From NCBI GenBank assembly GCA_002480645.1, contig DLCN01000019.1:238145-302144 (forward strand): a DNA stretch of 64,000 nt, in the 5' to 3' direction. The translations under genes and the position numbers were made by a program. The notes under the pieces are model-generated. The model did no database searches. It was given only the letters and a program-made list of their open reading frames with translations, and was not told where the DNA came from. Each line of letters starts with the position of its first letter. Position 1 is the first letter of the stretch. This DNA is from Balneolaceae bacterium UBA7797 (lineage in GTDB: Bacteria > Bacteroidota > Rhodothermia > Balneolales > Balneolaceae). Shown one piece after another: positions 8,829-18,557 of the stretch.

Positions 8829-9648
8829 TCAACACATGCAGATCATCAAGTTGGTCTTGCGGAATAAGATGCGATTCCAATCCCAGTTCCTTTTTGATGA
8901 GATAATTCCGCTCCGGTCCAACCGTAAAGAATACTCTTAACAGGTCCAGTTCATTCTCCATAAAATTCAATGTAAACTTGTCTCTGAATTCCATGCTTTC
9001 AACCATGTGTTCCAGCATTTCGAGCATAGCAGAAGAACTACCCCGTAAGAACCTGTCTACCAGTGCTGCATTGGTTTTTGACAGATTTACCTGATACCTC
9101 ATGGGGGTGATTCGCTTCAAAAGCTGACTGGGCAAATAGTGCGCGCTGTCGATCTTTGAATCCTTCACATACAGTAGTTTCAAAAGAGCGCCGAGTCCTC
9201 TCCGAACTCTTAAGTGCCCTTTAAAACACCCGTAACATTTGGGATAGTCATTCATGGGCCGCATCGAAAGCCTGAACTCGCGTTTATTTCCTATCCGTGC
9301 GGTAGAGATGAAATAATAGGTTTCAGGTTTTTTATTCACTTCGTTGAATGGCGGGCGGAGCGAGCGGATCAATACGTTTTCTAACAGTATGGCATCCGTT
9401 TCCGATTTACACACCTCGTATCCGATACGATGGATATGAGCGATCATTCGCTGCACCTTTCTGGATTTAGAATACCGGTACGATGTCACTCTTTTATAGA
9501 GATCTTTTGCTTTGCCCACATAAAGCACATCATCTTTTCGATCGTACATGGTATACACTCCCGGTTCATGCGGCGGAGTTTCTACCATCGCCGTATTAAT
9601 ACGCTCTTTCTGAGTTACCGATATCGGTTCAAATAAGTCAAGGTTCAT
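8809..9648 (-). CDS. GIY-YIG endonuclease domain protein, UvrC N-terminus/Cho-like
   Basis: A 279-residue protein from ATG 9648; a TTG four codons upstream is also open. The GIY-YIG nuclease module lies at about residues 25-110: PGVYTMYDRKDDVLYVGKAK (the GVY..YVG signature), then RVTSYR and ETDAILLENVLIRSLRPPFN, which carries the conserved Glu. This order is that of the N-terminal half of UvrC and of the SOS nuclease Cho, which make the 3' incision in nucleotide excision repair. CYGCFKG near residue 140 recalls the Cys-rich part of UvrC. There is no UvrB-binding UVR motif and no RNase H-like C-terminal nuclease, so it is a Cho-like or stand-alone repair nuclease. Confidence 0.85.
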   Translation of the reverse strand: MNLDLFEPISVTQKERINTAMVETPPHEPGVYTMYDRKDDVLYVGKAKDLYKRVTSYRYSKSRKVQRMIAHIHRIGYEVCKSETDAILLENVLIRSLRPPFNEVNKKPETYYFISTARIGNKREFRLSMRPMNDYPKCYGCFKGHLRVRRGLGALLKLLYVKDSKIDSAHYLPSQLLKRITPMRYQVNLSKTNAALVDRFLRGSSSAMLEMLEHMVESMEFRDKFTLNFMENELDLLRVFFTVGPERNYLIKKELGLESHLIPQDQLDDLHVLINERMN

Positions 9649-9814
9649 TCGGTAGTACAAATCTGTTTCGGAGCGCTAAAATATTAATAATGTCCATCAA
9701 TTTGATACTTTTTTAAGTATGTTCTGTCTGGGTAAGAACTTGTTTATCAATGCTCCGATTATTACATAATAAAAGGCATTTCTATATCGCTTTATAGAAT
9801 TTTATCAATTTGTT

Positions 9815-11503
9815 GTGGGGAACTCATATTTACTTACATGCGATCTGGACGCTCAGCTGAATATCATTTCGGCTGATCAGGATTTTTCCGGGTATTTTAA
9901 TTCCTTTGATCTGGAATACATCCAGGTTCCGCTTTTCGACGTCTTCAAATTATCTGATCACGACAACCCGGATTCTTTTATTGAAGATCTGGCTCACCAT
10001 GACCGGCCGGTTAAAGGATTCATCACTCTGAAGGCGCGTCCCAATACCTCCTTTGAGATCTCCATCTTCCCAAAAAGAGATGATACAGGTGCCCATTGCG
10101 GCTTTCATTGTGTACTTATCTCTGAATCCAGAATTCTATCCTTAGAAGAAAATCTGTATAAATCGGAACAGCAATTCTATTCCATATTCAATAATAATCC
10201 ATTACCGATCTATGATTTTGGTCTGGACGGGTTGCTCAGAGGGTGTAACCAAAGACTGCTCGACCTTACGGGCTATTCATTTCAGGAGATCAAAGGAATC
10301 TCCTATAAAGAAATGGTTGCTCCGGAATTTCATGCTCTTACCGAGGAACATACCTATGAAGCATTAAAAGGTATTTCTCAAAAATACGAACTGGAGATCA
10401 TCACTAAGGATAAGCAACGCAGAAAAGTACGGGTCACCAAGTTTTCCAAGAACTACGGCCATGAGGTGGTTGGTGTTTATGGAGTGTTAGAGGATATTAC
10501 GGAGCAAAAAGCTTCGGAAGAACGCTGGAAATTACTGGTACAACAAAACCCTCAACCTGTACAGATCTTTTGTGAAGATAAATTCGTTTACATCAATTCA
10601 GCAGGTGCAGAATTTTACGGAGCAAGATCTCCTGAGGAATTGATCGGTAAAAACCTGTACGACTTTGTGCATTCCGATTATTATGAAATGCTACAGGCTC
10701 GCGGAGACGCTTTAAAACAAGGGCAGCATCTGCCCCCTGCAGAAAGTATTCTGGTTACCTTGAATGGTGAGAAAAGGAATATAATTGCTCACTCCAGACC
10801 CATCATATATAAAGGGAAAAGAGCCATACAGGCGGTACTGAATGACATTACCGAATACAAGAAGCAGCAACAGATCATTCAAGACTCTCTGGCCGAAAAA
10901 GAAACCCTGCTGAAGGAGATCCATCACCGGGTGAAAAATAATCTTGCTGTGATCTCCGGTTTACTGGAATTGCAAATACTTCGTGTTGAAGATGCAACGG
11001 TTACCCATGTTCTGCGTGATAGCCAGCACCGGATCCATTCCATTGCCATGGTTCACCAAAAGCTCTACCAGTCGGAGTCCCTGCATCACATCGAAATGGG
11101 GGAATATCTGGAAAATCTGGCGCAATCGATCAATACCACTTATTCCCGTGATGGCGTAACCATTCACTATTCGTTAAGTAACGTGATGGTAACCATCGAA
11201 GAAGCAATTCCCTGCTCCCTCATCATGAATGAATTGATAGTAAATAGCTATAAACATGCTTTTTCTGATGATCAGGTTGGAAATATCTACATCTCCCTTA
11301 CCCAACATGAAGATCAAATTACTTTGACCGTTTCTGATGACGGATGTGGTATGCCCGATGATTTTGATCTATCAAAAACCCAATCGCTTGGTACTACCCT
11401 TATTAATGTGCTATGCCAGCAACTGAGTGCGGAATCAGGTTACACGAAAGGTCCAAACGGCAAAGGAACCCTATTCGAACTCAGCTTTTCGCTTGACAGC
11501 TAA
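9815..11503 (+). CDS. PAS-domain sensor histidine kinase, HisKA_2 type (first of tandem pair)
   Basis: A 562-residue cytoplasmic kinase starting at GTG 9815. An N-terminal PAS-like region (1-110) precedes two clear PAS domains (about 130-235 and 240-350). The phosphoacceptor domain has EIHHRVKNNLAVISGLLELQ beginning at residue 368, the HisKA_2/HWE-related form, and the ATPase domain has NELIVNSYKHAF (N box), VSDDGCGMPDDF (G1) and QSLGTTLINVL. No membrane segments are present, so it senses an intracellular signal. The next gene is a close paralogue with the same domain order, pointing to tandem duplication. No response regulator is fused or directly adjacent on this strand. Confidence 0.9.
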   Translation: MGNSYLLTCDLDAQLNIISADQDFSGYFNSFDLEYIQVPLFDVFKLSDHDNPDSFIEDLAHHDRPVKGFITLKARPNTSFEISIFPKRDDTGAHCGFHCVLISESRILSLEENLYKSEQQFYSIFNNNPLPIYDFGLDGLLRGCNQRLLDLTGYSFQEIKGISYKEMVAPEFHALTEEHTYEALKGISQKYELEIITKDKQRRKVRVTKFSKNYGHEVVGVYGVLEDITEQKASEERWKLLVQQNPQPVQIFCEDKFVYINSAGAEFYGARSPEELIGKNLYDFVHSDYYEMLQARGDALKQGQHLPPAESILVTLNGEKRNIIAHSRPIIYKGKRAIQAVLNDITEYKKQQQIIQDSLAEKETLLKEIHHRVKNNLAVISGLLELQILRVEDATVTHVLRDSQHRIHSIAMVHQKLYQSESLHHIEMGEYLENLAQSINTTYSRDGVTIHYSLSNVMVTIEEAIPCSLIMNELIVNSYKHAFSDDQVGNIYISLTQHEDQITLTVSDDGCGMPDDFDLSKTQSLGTTLINVLCQQLSAESGYTKGPNGKGTLFELSFSLDS

Positions 11504-11618
11504 GCCTATACTCTAAGGTAAATTAATAGTCTTCCGCTTATGCTTTTTTTATATTAACGGTAGCTGAATTTATTCTATCAACCTATTGCTTTCGCTTAAA
11601 AAATCGGCATTTCCACGC

Positions 11619-13322
11619 ATGCAAAATATCTTCAAGTGTAAATTATCTGTTAAAGGAGAGATCCTTGAAGTATCGGCCCCTCTGGCTGATTATCTCGGAT
11701 ATTCTGCATTTGAGCTGCATAACCTGTCGGTAAACACGGTGTTTAAAGCTGATGACAAGGAAGATTTTCTTTCTAAAGCAGAACGATTGCTGGACGCAAG
11801 ATCTCCGGAATTAAATGAGACCTTTAAGGGGTTCACCCGGAATGGGGAACAGTTTTCCGTTCTCATTCATGGTGTTCTGGTAAGATCCATCTACGGAAAG
11901 CCCGATTATATTTCCTGCTCCATCTTTAATTATGGAGAGATGGATAAGACGCGTGAAAAACTGAGTGTTACCGAACAGCAGTTTGAATCGCTGTTTTATG
12001 ATAATCCTCTGGCCGTTTATTCCATCGATCAATATGGGAATTTTGAGCGCGCCAATAGAAAACTCTATGAAGTCTCCGGGTATACCAAAGAAGAGATAGA
12101 GAGCAGACCTTTTTTAGATTTTCTGGTTGAATCGGACAAGGATATGGCCCGGGAATCTTTTAAAGAAGCCATCGCCGGAAAATCGGGTACGTACGAGATC
12201 GGTGTAAGAACAAAAGCAGGTAAGACCCTTCATCTGCATGTTACCAACTTTCCCCGCTTCCAGAACGATAAAGTTGTAGGCATATACGGCTTCTTATATG
12301 ATGTAACCATCCCGATCGAAAGTATAGATCGCTGGGAATTGCTGATCAAACAAAACCCCCAGCCTGTTCAGATCATACAGGATGGCAAGATCGTCTTCAT
12401 AAATCAGATAGGGGCCGAATATTACGGGGCTTCCAGTCCTGATGAATTAATTGGCTTTCCTCTGATCAAATTATCGCACCCGGACAGCCAGCCTCTTTTC
12501 GAAGAACGATATAAGCAACTGAGCAACGGGCAGGAAATTGAAGCTGCAGAACATAAGATCCTCACAGTAAATGGTGATGTGAAATATATTCGAACACATT
12601 CCAAGCCAATTAAATACCAGGGCTTCCCGGCTATTCAAACGGTTTTTTACGACATCACCGAGGAAAAAGAACAACACAATAAAATTCGGCACTCCTTAAA
12701 ACAGAAAGACATTCTGGTTAAAGAGATCCACCACCGGGTAAAAAACAATCTCGCGGTAATTACTTCGCTGTTAGAACTCCAGATAATTAATTCTCAGAAT
12801 AACGAAGTCAAAAGTGCTTTACGAGACAGTCAGCACCGTATCGATGCTATAGCCACCATTCACGAGCAACTCTATCAGGATGAATCGTTAACTGAAATTT
12901 GTTTGGGACAGCATATCACAAATCTTGTTGCAGCTATTCATGATATGTACCGGTTAGAGGAACAGCAGATCACGATCAATGTTGATTATGATGAGATCGG
13001 GCTGGGTATCATTCAATCGGTTCCCTGCTCGCTTATTGTAAACGAAGTGATCGTAAACAGTTTCAAACACGGTTTTAGAGATCACCGATCAGGAAACATT
13101 GATATCCATTGCCGGAATATCGATAAAATGATAGAAATTGAGATCGTTGACGACGGGACAGGCCTTCCCGAAGATTTTTCCATGAGCTCGTCCACTTCGC
13201 TTGGCACAACACTTATACAATCTCTGAGCGAACATATGCATGGTACAGCAGAATATTTAAACAGAGACGGTGCTGAGGGTACGCGTTTTATCCTTCGCTT
13301 CTCTCCCGATCCGTATAAATAA
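11619..13322 (+). CDS. PAS-domain sensor histidine kinase, HisKA_2 type (second of tandem pair)
   Basis: I start this 567-residue protein at ATG 11619 (MQNIFKCKLSVKGEILEVS), not the TTG 11 codons upstream. With this start the N-termini of the two paralogues line up and the EIHHRVKNNLAVITSLLELQ box falls at residue 369, against 368 in the neighbour. Domain order is identical: PAS-like N-terminus, two PAS domains (about 130-235 and 240-350), HisKA_2, and an ATPase domain with NEVIVNSFKHGF and VDDGTGLPEDF. It lies 115 bases downstream of the first kinase, same strand. Divergence is greatest in the first 110 residues, so the pair may sense different ligands while sharing output. Confidence 0.9.
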   Translation: MQNIFKCKLSVKGEILEVSAPLADYLGYSAFELHNLSVNTVFKADDKEDFLSKAERLLDARSPELNETFKGFTRNGEQFSVLIHGVLVRSIYGKPDYISCSIFNYGEMDKTREKLSVTEQQFESLFYDNPLAVYSIDQYGNFERANRKLYEVSGYTKEEIESRPFLDFLVESDKDMARESFKEAIAGKSGTYEIGVRTKAGKTLHLHVTNFPRFQNDKVVGIYGFLYDVTIPIESIDRWELLIKQNPQPVQIIQDGKIVFINQIGAEYYGASSPDELIGFPLIKLSHPDSQPLFEERYKQLSNGQEIEAAEHKILTVNGDVKYIRTHSKPIKYQGFPAIQTVFYDITEEKEQHNKIRHSLKQKDILVKEIHHRVKNNLAVITSLLELQIINSQNNEVKSALRDSQHRIDAIATIHEQLYQDESLTEICLGQHITNLVAAIHDMYRLEEQQITINVDYDEIGLGIIQSVPCSLIVNEVIVNSFKHGFRDHRSGNIDIHCRNIDKMIEIEIVDDGTGLPEDFSMSSSTSLGTTLIQSLSEHMHGTAEYLNRDGAEGTRFILRFSPDPYK

Positions 13323-13335
13323 TGTATCTGCTTTA

Positions 13336-13740
13336 TTAACCGATCTCCATCAACTCAACCAGCTGTTCTGCTTCCACCGGTTTTCTGATGAAATCCGAGA
13401 CCTGATCATCCCATTCTACCTTGTACAGTTCATTCTTTGTCTTGTCGATCCGGGAACTGATCACATATACCTGCACTTCCTGGTCGATCTTTTTTCTGAT
13501 CTTCTCAAAATTGGTAAGAAATTCCCAGCCGTTCATTTCCGGCATATCAATATCCAGTAAGATCACATCCGGCAAATGTACGTTCTTATCCGCCTTTTCG
13601 ATCAATGCATCCAACGCCTGCCGGCCATTCTCGAAGATCAATACCTGATTCTCGGGAATATGATTTTTGATGATCTTCTTGATCCCAAATGTGTAGATCT
13701 TATCATCGTCGATTATGCAAATACTCTGTACCTTGCTCAT
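13336..13740 (-). CDS. Single-domain response regulator (REC)
   Basis: A 134-residue receiver domain without output domain. Acidic residues at IIDDDKI (about 9-15), the phosphoacceptor Asp in VILLDIDMPEMNGWEFL (about residue 62), the Ser/Thr position in VYVISSR and the Lys in DFIRKPV are all present. Its ATG overlaps the stop codon of the upstream kinase gene (ATGA-type), so the two are translated together and form a cognate pair. The sequence resembles the short REC proteins that follow cytophaga-type PAS kinases. Phosphotransfer to a downstream partner, not DNA binding, is the expected output. Confidence 0.92.
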   Translation of the reverse strand: MSKVQSICIIDDDKIYTFGIKKIIKNHIPENQVLIFENGRQALDALIEKADKNVHLPDVILLDIDMPEMNGWEFLTNFEKIRKKIDQEVQVYVISSRIDKTKNELYKVEWDDQVSDFIRKPVEAEQLVELMEIG

Positions 13741-15959
13741 AGTAGATTTATTTTAAACGTGGTGCCCTTTCCAGGTTCACTTTCCGCTTCGATGGAACCA
13801 CCCATCGATTCGATCTGATTCTTTGTAATGAATAACCCAATACCCTTCGAGTTCTCATTTCCATGAAAGGTCTTGTACATGCCAAACAATTTGTCGCCAT
13901 GTTTTTCCATATCAATTCCTAATCCGTTATCTGAGACCGTGAAGAATACCCGACCATCTTCCTCTTTCCAGGCCTTCATCGATACTTCCGGCCTGCGGTT
14001 CGGGTCCCGGTATTTTATAGCATTCGACATCATATTCAACACAATGCTCTCCAGATAGGCCGGATTGTAATCGAAGGAGAGATCTTCAGGCACATCAATA
14101 TTGAACTGGACATTATGAGCCAGTATTTCGGTCATAAGTACCTGCTTTGTATTAGCTATGTATTCCCTCAGATTCACCTCTTTTTTCTGATCCTGAGTTT
14201 TATACTGCTGGTCAATGATCTGATTCAGATCATTGATGGATTCATTTAATCGCTCTGATGCCGACTTCATATATCCAAAAACTTCTTCCCGTTCTGCCTC
14301 ATCATCTTCCATTTCGTACAGCGACAGCAGCATGGAAATATTTCCCACATGATTTCTAAGGTTATGGGAAACGATATGCGCAAAATTCATCAGCCGTTTA
14401 TTCTGCTCCCCGATAATATTCAGGCTTTCACTCAGCTCCTGTTCTTTATTCTTCAGAGCGCTGATATCGGTAACAATGGCCAGAATTGCTTTAGAATCGT
14501 TGCCTTCCAGTTCAAAGGGTTTCTTTATGGTTTGATACCAACGCTCAACTCCATCTTTTCCAATAGCCCTTACTTCAGGAATGTATATGGTCTTGCCGTG
14601 CTCAAGCACCTCTTTATCTGATCGGCAATAATGTTCGGCTTCTTCTTTCGATACGCCCAGTTGCTCATCGGTTTTACCGACGATCTCTTCCTCAGAAACC
14701 CCGTGAAACTCACAGTATGCTTTATTGGCGATCAGGTACCGGCTGTTCTCATCCTTCACAAAAATGAGATTCGGGACGGCGTCAAACACTGATTCGAATT
14801 GTTTCCTCAGCTTTGAATTCGACTCTATGATGTTCTTGTATTCAGTTATGTCGGTCACATACCCGTAGCCTATCACCGAACCGTCTGCTTGTTTTTCGGG
14901 TTTTGCATGGCCCCGTAACCACCGCTCCCCCTTTTCGGGAAGTATCACTCTGAAATCATACTTCCAGTCTTTTAACGCATGTACCGAATATTGAATGGAA
15001 CGTACCACACGATCTCTGTCGAGTGGGTGCAACACTTTATAGATCTTATCGAAGCCATGAGCCACATCTTCAGGCTCCAGCTCATAGATATCCCGAATTC
15101 CTGAACTGGCAAATGGAAATGCTGCCCTGCCGTCTTCATAATGGTGATAGAGATAGAAGAATCCGGGAACCTGCTCACTTAATTTATTTATGATCAGATC
15201 GTTTCGTTTCAGTCTTTGTTCTGCCTCTACTTGCCGGGTTACATCTCTTGTAATTCCGAATGTACCGATCAGGAAGCCATTTCGGTCATATAACGGGAGT
15301 TTACTGGTTGAAGCCCATTTAACCTCTCCCGTACTGTTGAAAATTTCCCGTTCAACCTTATTGAATATTGCCTGTTCAGTGATCAGAATGTGTTGCTCAT
15401 CCTCGTATGCCGGCCGGGCATGGGCTTCCTCAAAAATATCAAAATCTGTTTTTCCGACCGCATCTTCCGGTTTTTCTAAACCAAACTTATCTGCACAAGC
15501 CTGATTGATACGAATAAATTTACCGTCTCTGTCCTTGAAAAAGATACTCTCGGTGAGGTTATCCATTATTCGTTCAAGAAAAAAACTATCCGAATAGAAT
15601 GAGTCCTTTTTTACAGGTCCGTCTTCTTTTCTCTTTGCCTGACCAACCACCTGCAGAGGCGACCCTTTTTGATCCCACTCGATCACCTCACCCTGCCATT
15701 CTATTACAATATTTTCGCCATTTGCCCCTTTGTGCATGGTATGATGACGAAACGGAGCGTTGTTATGCTTTTTTACCTTGTTACGAAGTTCGTTCTTCAA
15801 ATGATCCAATTCAGCATCATTGAATAAGCCATGCACGGCAGATTCACTGATTTTCTGACCGGCTTCTTCCTCCAACAGCGATTGCAGCCCGGAGTGATTT
15901 CCGATCTCATCTGAGTCGAGCTGCCATGAAAAGAATATTTTATTTTTTTCTACTAACAA
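13737..15959 (-). CDS. Multi-PAS sensor histidine kinase with cognate REC protein
   Basis: A kinase of about 740 residues with no membrane segment. A poorly conserved N-terminus (1-120) is followed by three PAS/PAC units (about 125-250, 255-380 and 385-505), each ending in a GTFGITRDVT/GYGYVTDITEY-like PAC motif. A HisKA domain has FAHIVSHNLRNHVGNISMLL (phospho-His in SHNLRN), and the ATPase domain has NMMSNAIKYRD, VSDNGLGIDME and SKGIGLFITKNQIESMGG. The only upstream start open is TTG 15959, directly after a hairpin and an in-frame stop, so the exact N-terminus is unsure. It overlaps its response regulator by four bases. Confidence 0.9.
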   Translation of the reverse strand: MLVEKNKIFFSWQLDSDEIGNHSGLQSLLEEEAGQKISESAVHGLFNDAELDHLKNELRNKVKKHNNAPFRHHTMHKGANGENIVIEWQGEVIEWDQKGSPLQVVGQAKRKEDGPVKKDSFYSDSFFLERIMDNLTESIFFKDRDGKFIRINQACADKFGLEKPEDAVGKTDFDIFEEAHARPAYEDEQHILITEQAIFNKVEREIFNSTGEVKWASTSKLPLYDRNGFLIGTFGITRDVTRQVEAEQRLKRNDLIINKLSEQVPGFFYLYHHYEDGRAAFPFASSGIRDIYELEPEDVAHGFDKIYKVLHPLDRDRVVRSIQYSVHALKDWKYDFRVILPEKGERWLRGHAKPEKQADGSVIGYGYVTDITEYKNIIESNSKLRKQFESVFDAVPNLIFVKDENSRYLIANKAYCEFHGVSEEEIVGKTDEQLGVSKEEAEHYCRSDKEVLEHGKTIYIPEVRAIGKDGVERWYQTIKKPFELEGNDSKAILAIVTDISALKNKEQELSESLNIIGEQNKRLMNFAHIVSHNLRNHVGNISMLLSLYEMEDDEAEREEVFGYMKSASERLNESINDLNQIIDQQYKTQDQKKEVNLREYIANTKQVLMTEILAHNVQFNIDVPEDLSFDYNPAYLESIVLNMMSNAIKYRDPNRRPEVSMKAWKEEDGRVFFTVSDNGLGIDMEKHGDKLFGMYKTFHGNENSKGIGLFITKNQIESMGGSIEAESEPGKGTTFKINLL

Positions 15960-15983
15960 TGATAAAGCGGTTTTGCTTTATCA
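15960..15983 (-). terminator. Hairpin between the M28 peptidase and kinase genes
   Basis: A perfect 9-bp stem (TGATAAAGC / GCTTTATCA) with a 6-base loop overlaps the peptidase stop codon and ends right at the kinase start codon on the minus strand. No U-tract follows, so partial termination or translational control of the kinase is possible rather than full termination. Confidence 0.4.
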
Positions 15984-17624
15984 TCGGCCATCCTCCAACA
16001 TTCTTAAGCGGGTAGCTTCAAATTCATCACCGGGTTTCCAGCTTTGTAATTCGTCGGCATTCAGCACTCTGAGCCCCACTTTAAAGAATAACCGGGTATC
16101 TTTTTCTGCCCCCGAAAGATCCCAGTATTCGTTGATCTCATCATTAACGGAATGGTAATTGGCTGCGGCCACACTGTCTACTATTTCGCGGTACCCCTCT
16201 TCTTTTCCTGTGAATTGAGTTCCCGGATTAGGGAAAATGGCCGGAATTCCGATCTTTGCCATATTAAAGTGATCAGAACGATAAAAGTATCCTCTGTCAG
16301 GATGTGCATCCGGCTCTACGGTTCTTTCTTCGGTCGCAGCTTCTTCAATCAGGATGTCGGAAACGGAACTACGCCCATAACCAACCACTACTACATCTTC
16401 TGTTTCGCCATATACGTTCATACCGTCCAGATTTATATTGGCTGATACCTTGCCCGGTGCAATTGTTGGGTGCTGAGCCCAATATTCAGAACCCAACAAA
16501 CCAACTTCTTCAGCACTAACGATAAGCCCCAACACACTGCGCTTTAAATTTGGTTGTATTGCTTTATAGGCTTCCATCATTTCCAGCAAAGCACTCACTC
16601 CTGCGGCGTTGTCTTCGGCCCCGTTATTTACCGAATCACCTTCTACAGGAGTGGTAATTCCCAGATGATCAAAATGAGCGGTAAGTACCAGATATTCATC
16701 TTTTAGTTGCGGATCTGACCCTTCGATCACGCCCAATACATTCTTCGCATTTATATCCCGGTATTGGGCGTCTAACGAAGCATCCATCCTTACTCCTTTC
16801 AGCGTAACAGGTTTAAAATCGGGACTGTCTGCTGCGGTCATCAGTTCGTCGAGATCCTGTCCGCCAAGATCAAATAATTCTTTGGCCGAATCGTATGTGA
16901 TCCATGCGTCTAATTTAGTCTTACTCTCGCTCCCTCCTTCCTCCTTCACATTAAACCGTTCGTTGCTCCAGCTATTAGAAACCACACTCCAGCCATATCC
17001 GGCGGTTTTGGTGGTGTGAATTAAAATGGCACCCAGGGCGCCGAGTTCTTTCGCTTTTTCAAATTTGTAGGTATAACGACCATAGTATAAACGGGTAAAT
17101 CCACCAAACAGATCTTCGTCATATTCCGGATCATTATTTTTGAACACCAGGATCTTTCCGGAAACATCCATGCCTTTAAAATCGTCCCAATCTTCTTCCG
17201 GAGCCTGAATTCCATATCCCACATACACTAATTCCGCATTGCTGATTTCCACTTTTTCGGATTGATCCGCCGGCCAGGAAACATAATCATCAAAGTAGCT
17301 AAGCGAAGTCTTCTTTCCGTTCTTACTAAAACTCATGGAATGATTGGATGTGGTCTGACCAACCAATGGGAACGGCTGTACATAGCTTCCATCCTCCGTA
17401 CCGGAAGTGGCACCGATCTCTATAAATTGAGAAACCAGATAATCTACCGTCATTTGTTCCCCTTCGGTACCGGTAGCTCTTCCCATAAACTCATCTGAGG
17501 AAAGCACTTCGATCCGCTGAATCATGTCCTGTTTATTTATTGTTGAAAGTGCATCTTCAACGGTTAAAGGGGCATTACAAGACAGGATCAGTGCTGAAAT
17601 AAGGAGTGGAAGTGTTTTTTTCAT
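15981..17624 (-). CDS. M28-family zinc aminopeptidase lipoprotein with PA domain
   Basis: A 547-residue protein with a lipoprotein signal (MKKTLPLLISALILSCNAP, lipobox LILSC). A protease-associated-like region lies at about residues 110-260. The M28 catalytic domain follows: LTAHFDHLGI (first zinc His), NGAEDNAAGVSALLEMM (bridging Asp), VSAEEVGLLGSEYWA (catalytic Glu pair), INLDGMNVYG (Asp ligand) and FYRSDHFNMAKIGIPAIF (last His). All co-catalytic zinc ligands are present. Such enzymes remove N-terminal amino acids from peptides at the cell surface or in the periplasm. The gene precedes the PAS kinase on the same strand, separated only by a hairpin. The dipeptide or amino-acid preference cannot be read. 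Confidence 0.9.
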   Translation of the reverse strand: MKKTLPLLISALILSCNAPLTVEDALSTINKQDMIQRIEVLSSDEFMGRATGTEGEQMTVDYLVSQFIEIGATSGTEDGSYVQPFPLVGQTTSNHSMSFSKNGKKTSLSYFDDYVSWPADQSEKVEISNAELVYVGYGIQAPEEDWDDFKGMDVSGKILVFKNNDPEYDEDLFGGFTRLYYGRYTYKFEKAKELGALGAILIHTTKTAGYGWSVVSNSWSNERFNVKEEGGSESKTKLDAWITYDSAKELFDLGGQDLDELMTAADSPDFKPVTLKGVRMDASLDAQYRDINAKNVLGVIEGSDPQLKDEYLVLTAHFDHLGITTPVEGDSVNNGAEDNAAGVSALLEMMEAYKAIQPNLKRSVLGLIVSAEEVGLLGSEYWAQHPTIAPGKVSANINLDGMNVYGETEDVVVVGYGRSSVSDILIEEAATEERTVEPDAHPDRGYFYRSDHFNMAKIGIPAIFPNPGTQFTGKEEGYREIVDSVAAANYHSVNDEINEYWDLSGAEKDTRLFFKVGLRVLNADELQSWKPGDEFEATRLRMLEDGR

Positions 17625-17672
17625 ACCATAATTTTTTAAATGTTAAACGGTAAAATATCGGTTACATGGGGT

Positions 17673-17691
17673 AACTCAAACTTTTTGAGTT
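17673..17691. promoter_or_regulatory. Inverted repeat between divergent genes
   Basis: AACTCAAA and TTTGAGTT, 8-base perfect arms with a 3-base loop, lie in the 114-base gap between the leftward peptidase gene and the rightward SDR gene. It could be an operator serving either promoter; nothing more can be shown. Confidence 0.3.
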
Positions 17692-17738
17692 TTTACTCCT
17701 GTTTTGTGTACTATGTATGAAACGAGTCACTACAGGGC

Positions 17739-18557
17739 ATGGCAGATTTTAAAGATAAAGTAGTTCTGGTAACAGGTGGAGCAAGTGGAATTGGCTTTCT
17801 GATGGGCAAAAGATCGCTCAAGGAAGGTGCGGCTCATCTCATCATCTGGGACATTAACGAAGACCAACTATTATTGGCAGCAGATACCTTATCGAAGGAA
17901 GGATTTTCTGTTTCTACCCAACTGGTGGATATATCTGACGCCGACAGTGTAGTGGAAGCTGCAACCCGGGTATTGTCCGATTTTGAGGGTATTGATTTCC
18001 TTTTTAACAATGCCGGTGTGGTAGTTGGTAAACCATTTCATACCCAAAACTCGAATGATATTGCACGTACTATGCGCATTAATGCAGAAGGGATGATGTA
18101 TGTGACCAACGCTTTTCTCCCGGCAATGATTCAGGCTAAAAGTGGCCATATCATAAATATTACCTCTGCTGCCGGGCTGCTTCCCAATCCGGGTATGACA
18201 GTGTACAGCGCCAGTAAATGGGCGGTTGTTGGCTGGAGTGAGTCTCTGCGACTGGAACTCAGGAAGAGTAACTCGCCGATCAAAGTGCTTAATGTAATGC
18301 CGGGATACATCAATACCGGTATGTTTAAAGGAGTTACACCACCCCTGCTTATGCCATTACTTGAACCGGAAGTAATTACTGCAAAGATCATTAAAGCCGT
18401 GAAAAAGGATAAGATCCACCTGAAAGAACCTTTTCTTGTTAAACTAACCACCTTTTTGCGGGGTATACTTCCGACTTCTGTTTTTGATGCCCTGGCCGGT
18501 GGAGTTTTTAAGGTCTACCACTCCATGGATACGTTTGTTGGGCATGACCATGAATAA
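17739..18557 (+). CDS. Short-chain dehydrogenase/reductase (SDR), classical type
   Basis: A 272-residue classical SDR. The Rossmann motif VLVTGGASGIGFLMG lies at about 10-24, FNNAGVVVG holds the NNAG motif at about 90-95, Ser of NITSAAGLLPNPG and the YSASKWA catalytic Tyr/Lys are at about 140-158. An Asp after the second strand (IIWDINEDQ) suggests NAD rather than NADP. The C-terminal part has a hydrophobic stretch common in membrane-associated SDRs. It is the first gene of a three-gene operon in which each gene overlaps the next by 4-8 bases (SDR, aldehyde dehydrogenase, quinone-oxidoreductase-like), suggesting a shared route of alcohol or aldehyde oxidation. Substrate unknown. Confidence 0.9.
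   Translation: MADFKDKVVLVTGGASGIGFLMGKRSLKEGAAHLIIWDINEDQLLLAADTLSKEGFSVSTQLVDISDADSVVEAATRVLSDFEGIDFLFNNAGVVVGKPFHTQNSNDIARTMRINAEGMMYVTNAFLPAMIQAKSGHIINITSAAGLLPNPGMTVYSASKWAVVGWSESLRLELRKSNSPIKVLNVMPGYINTGMFKGVTPPLLMPLLEPEVITAKIIKAVKKDKIHLKEPFLVKLTTFLRGILPTSVFDALAGGVFKVYHSMDTFVGHDHE

Noticed and set aside
18484..18549. Upstream start of the aldehyde dehydrogenase
   Set aside because: It lies wholly inside the SDR gene; the family N-terminus fits ATG 18550.
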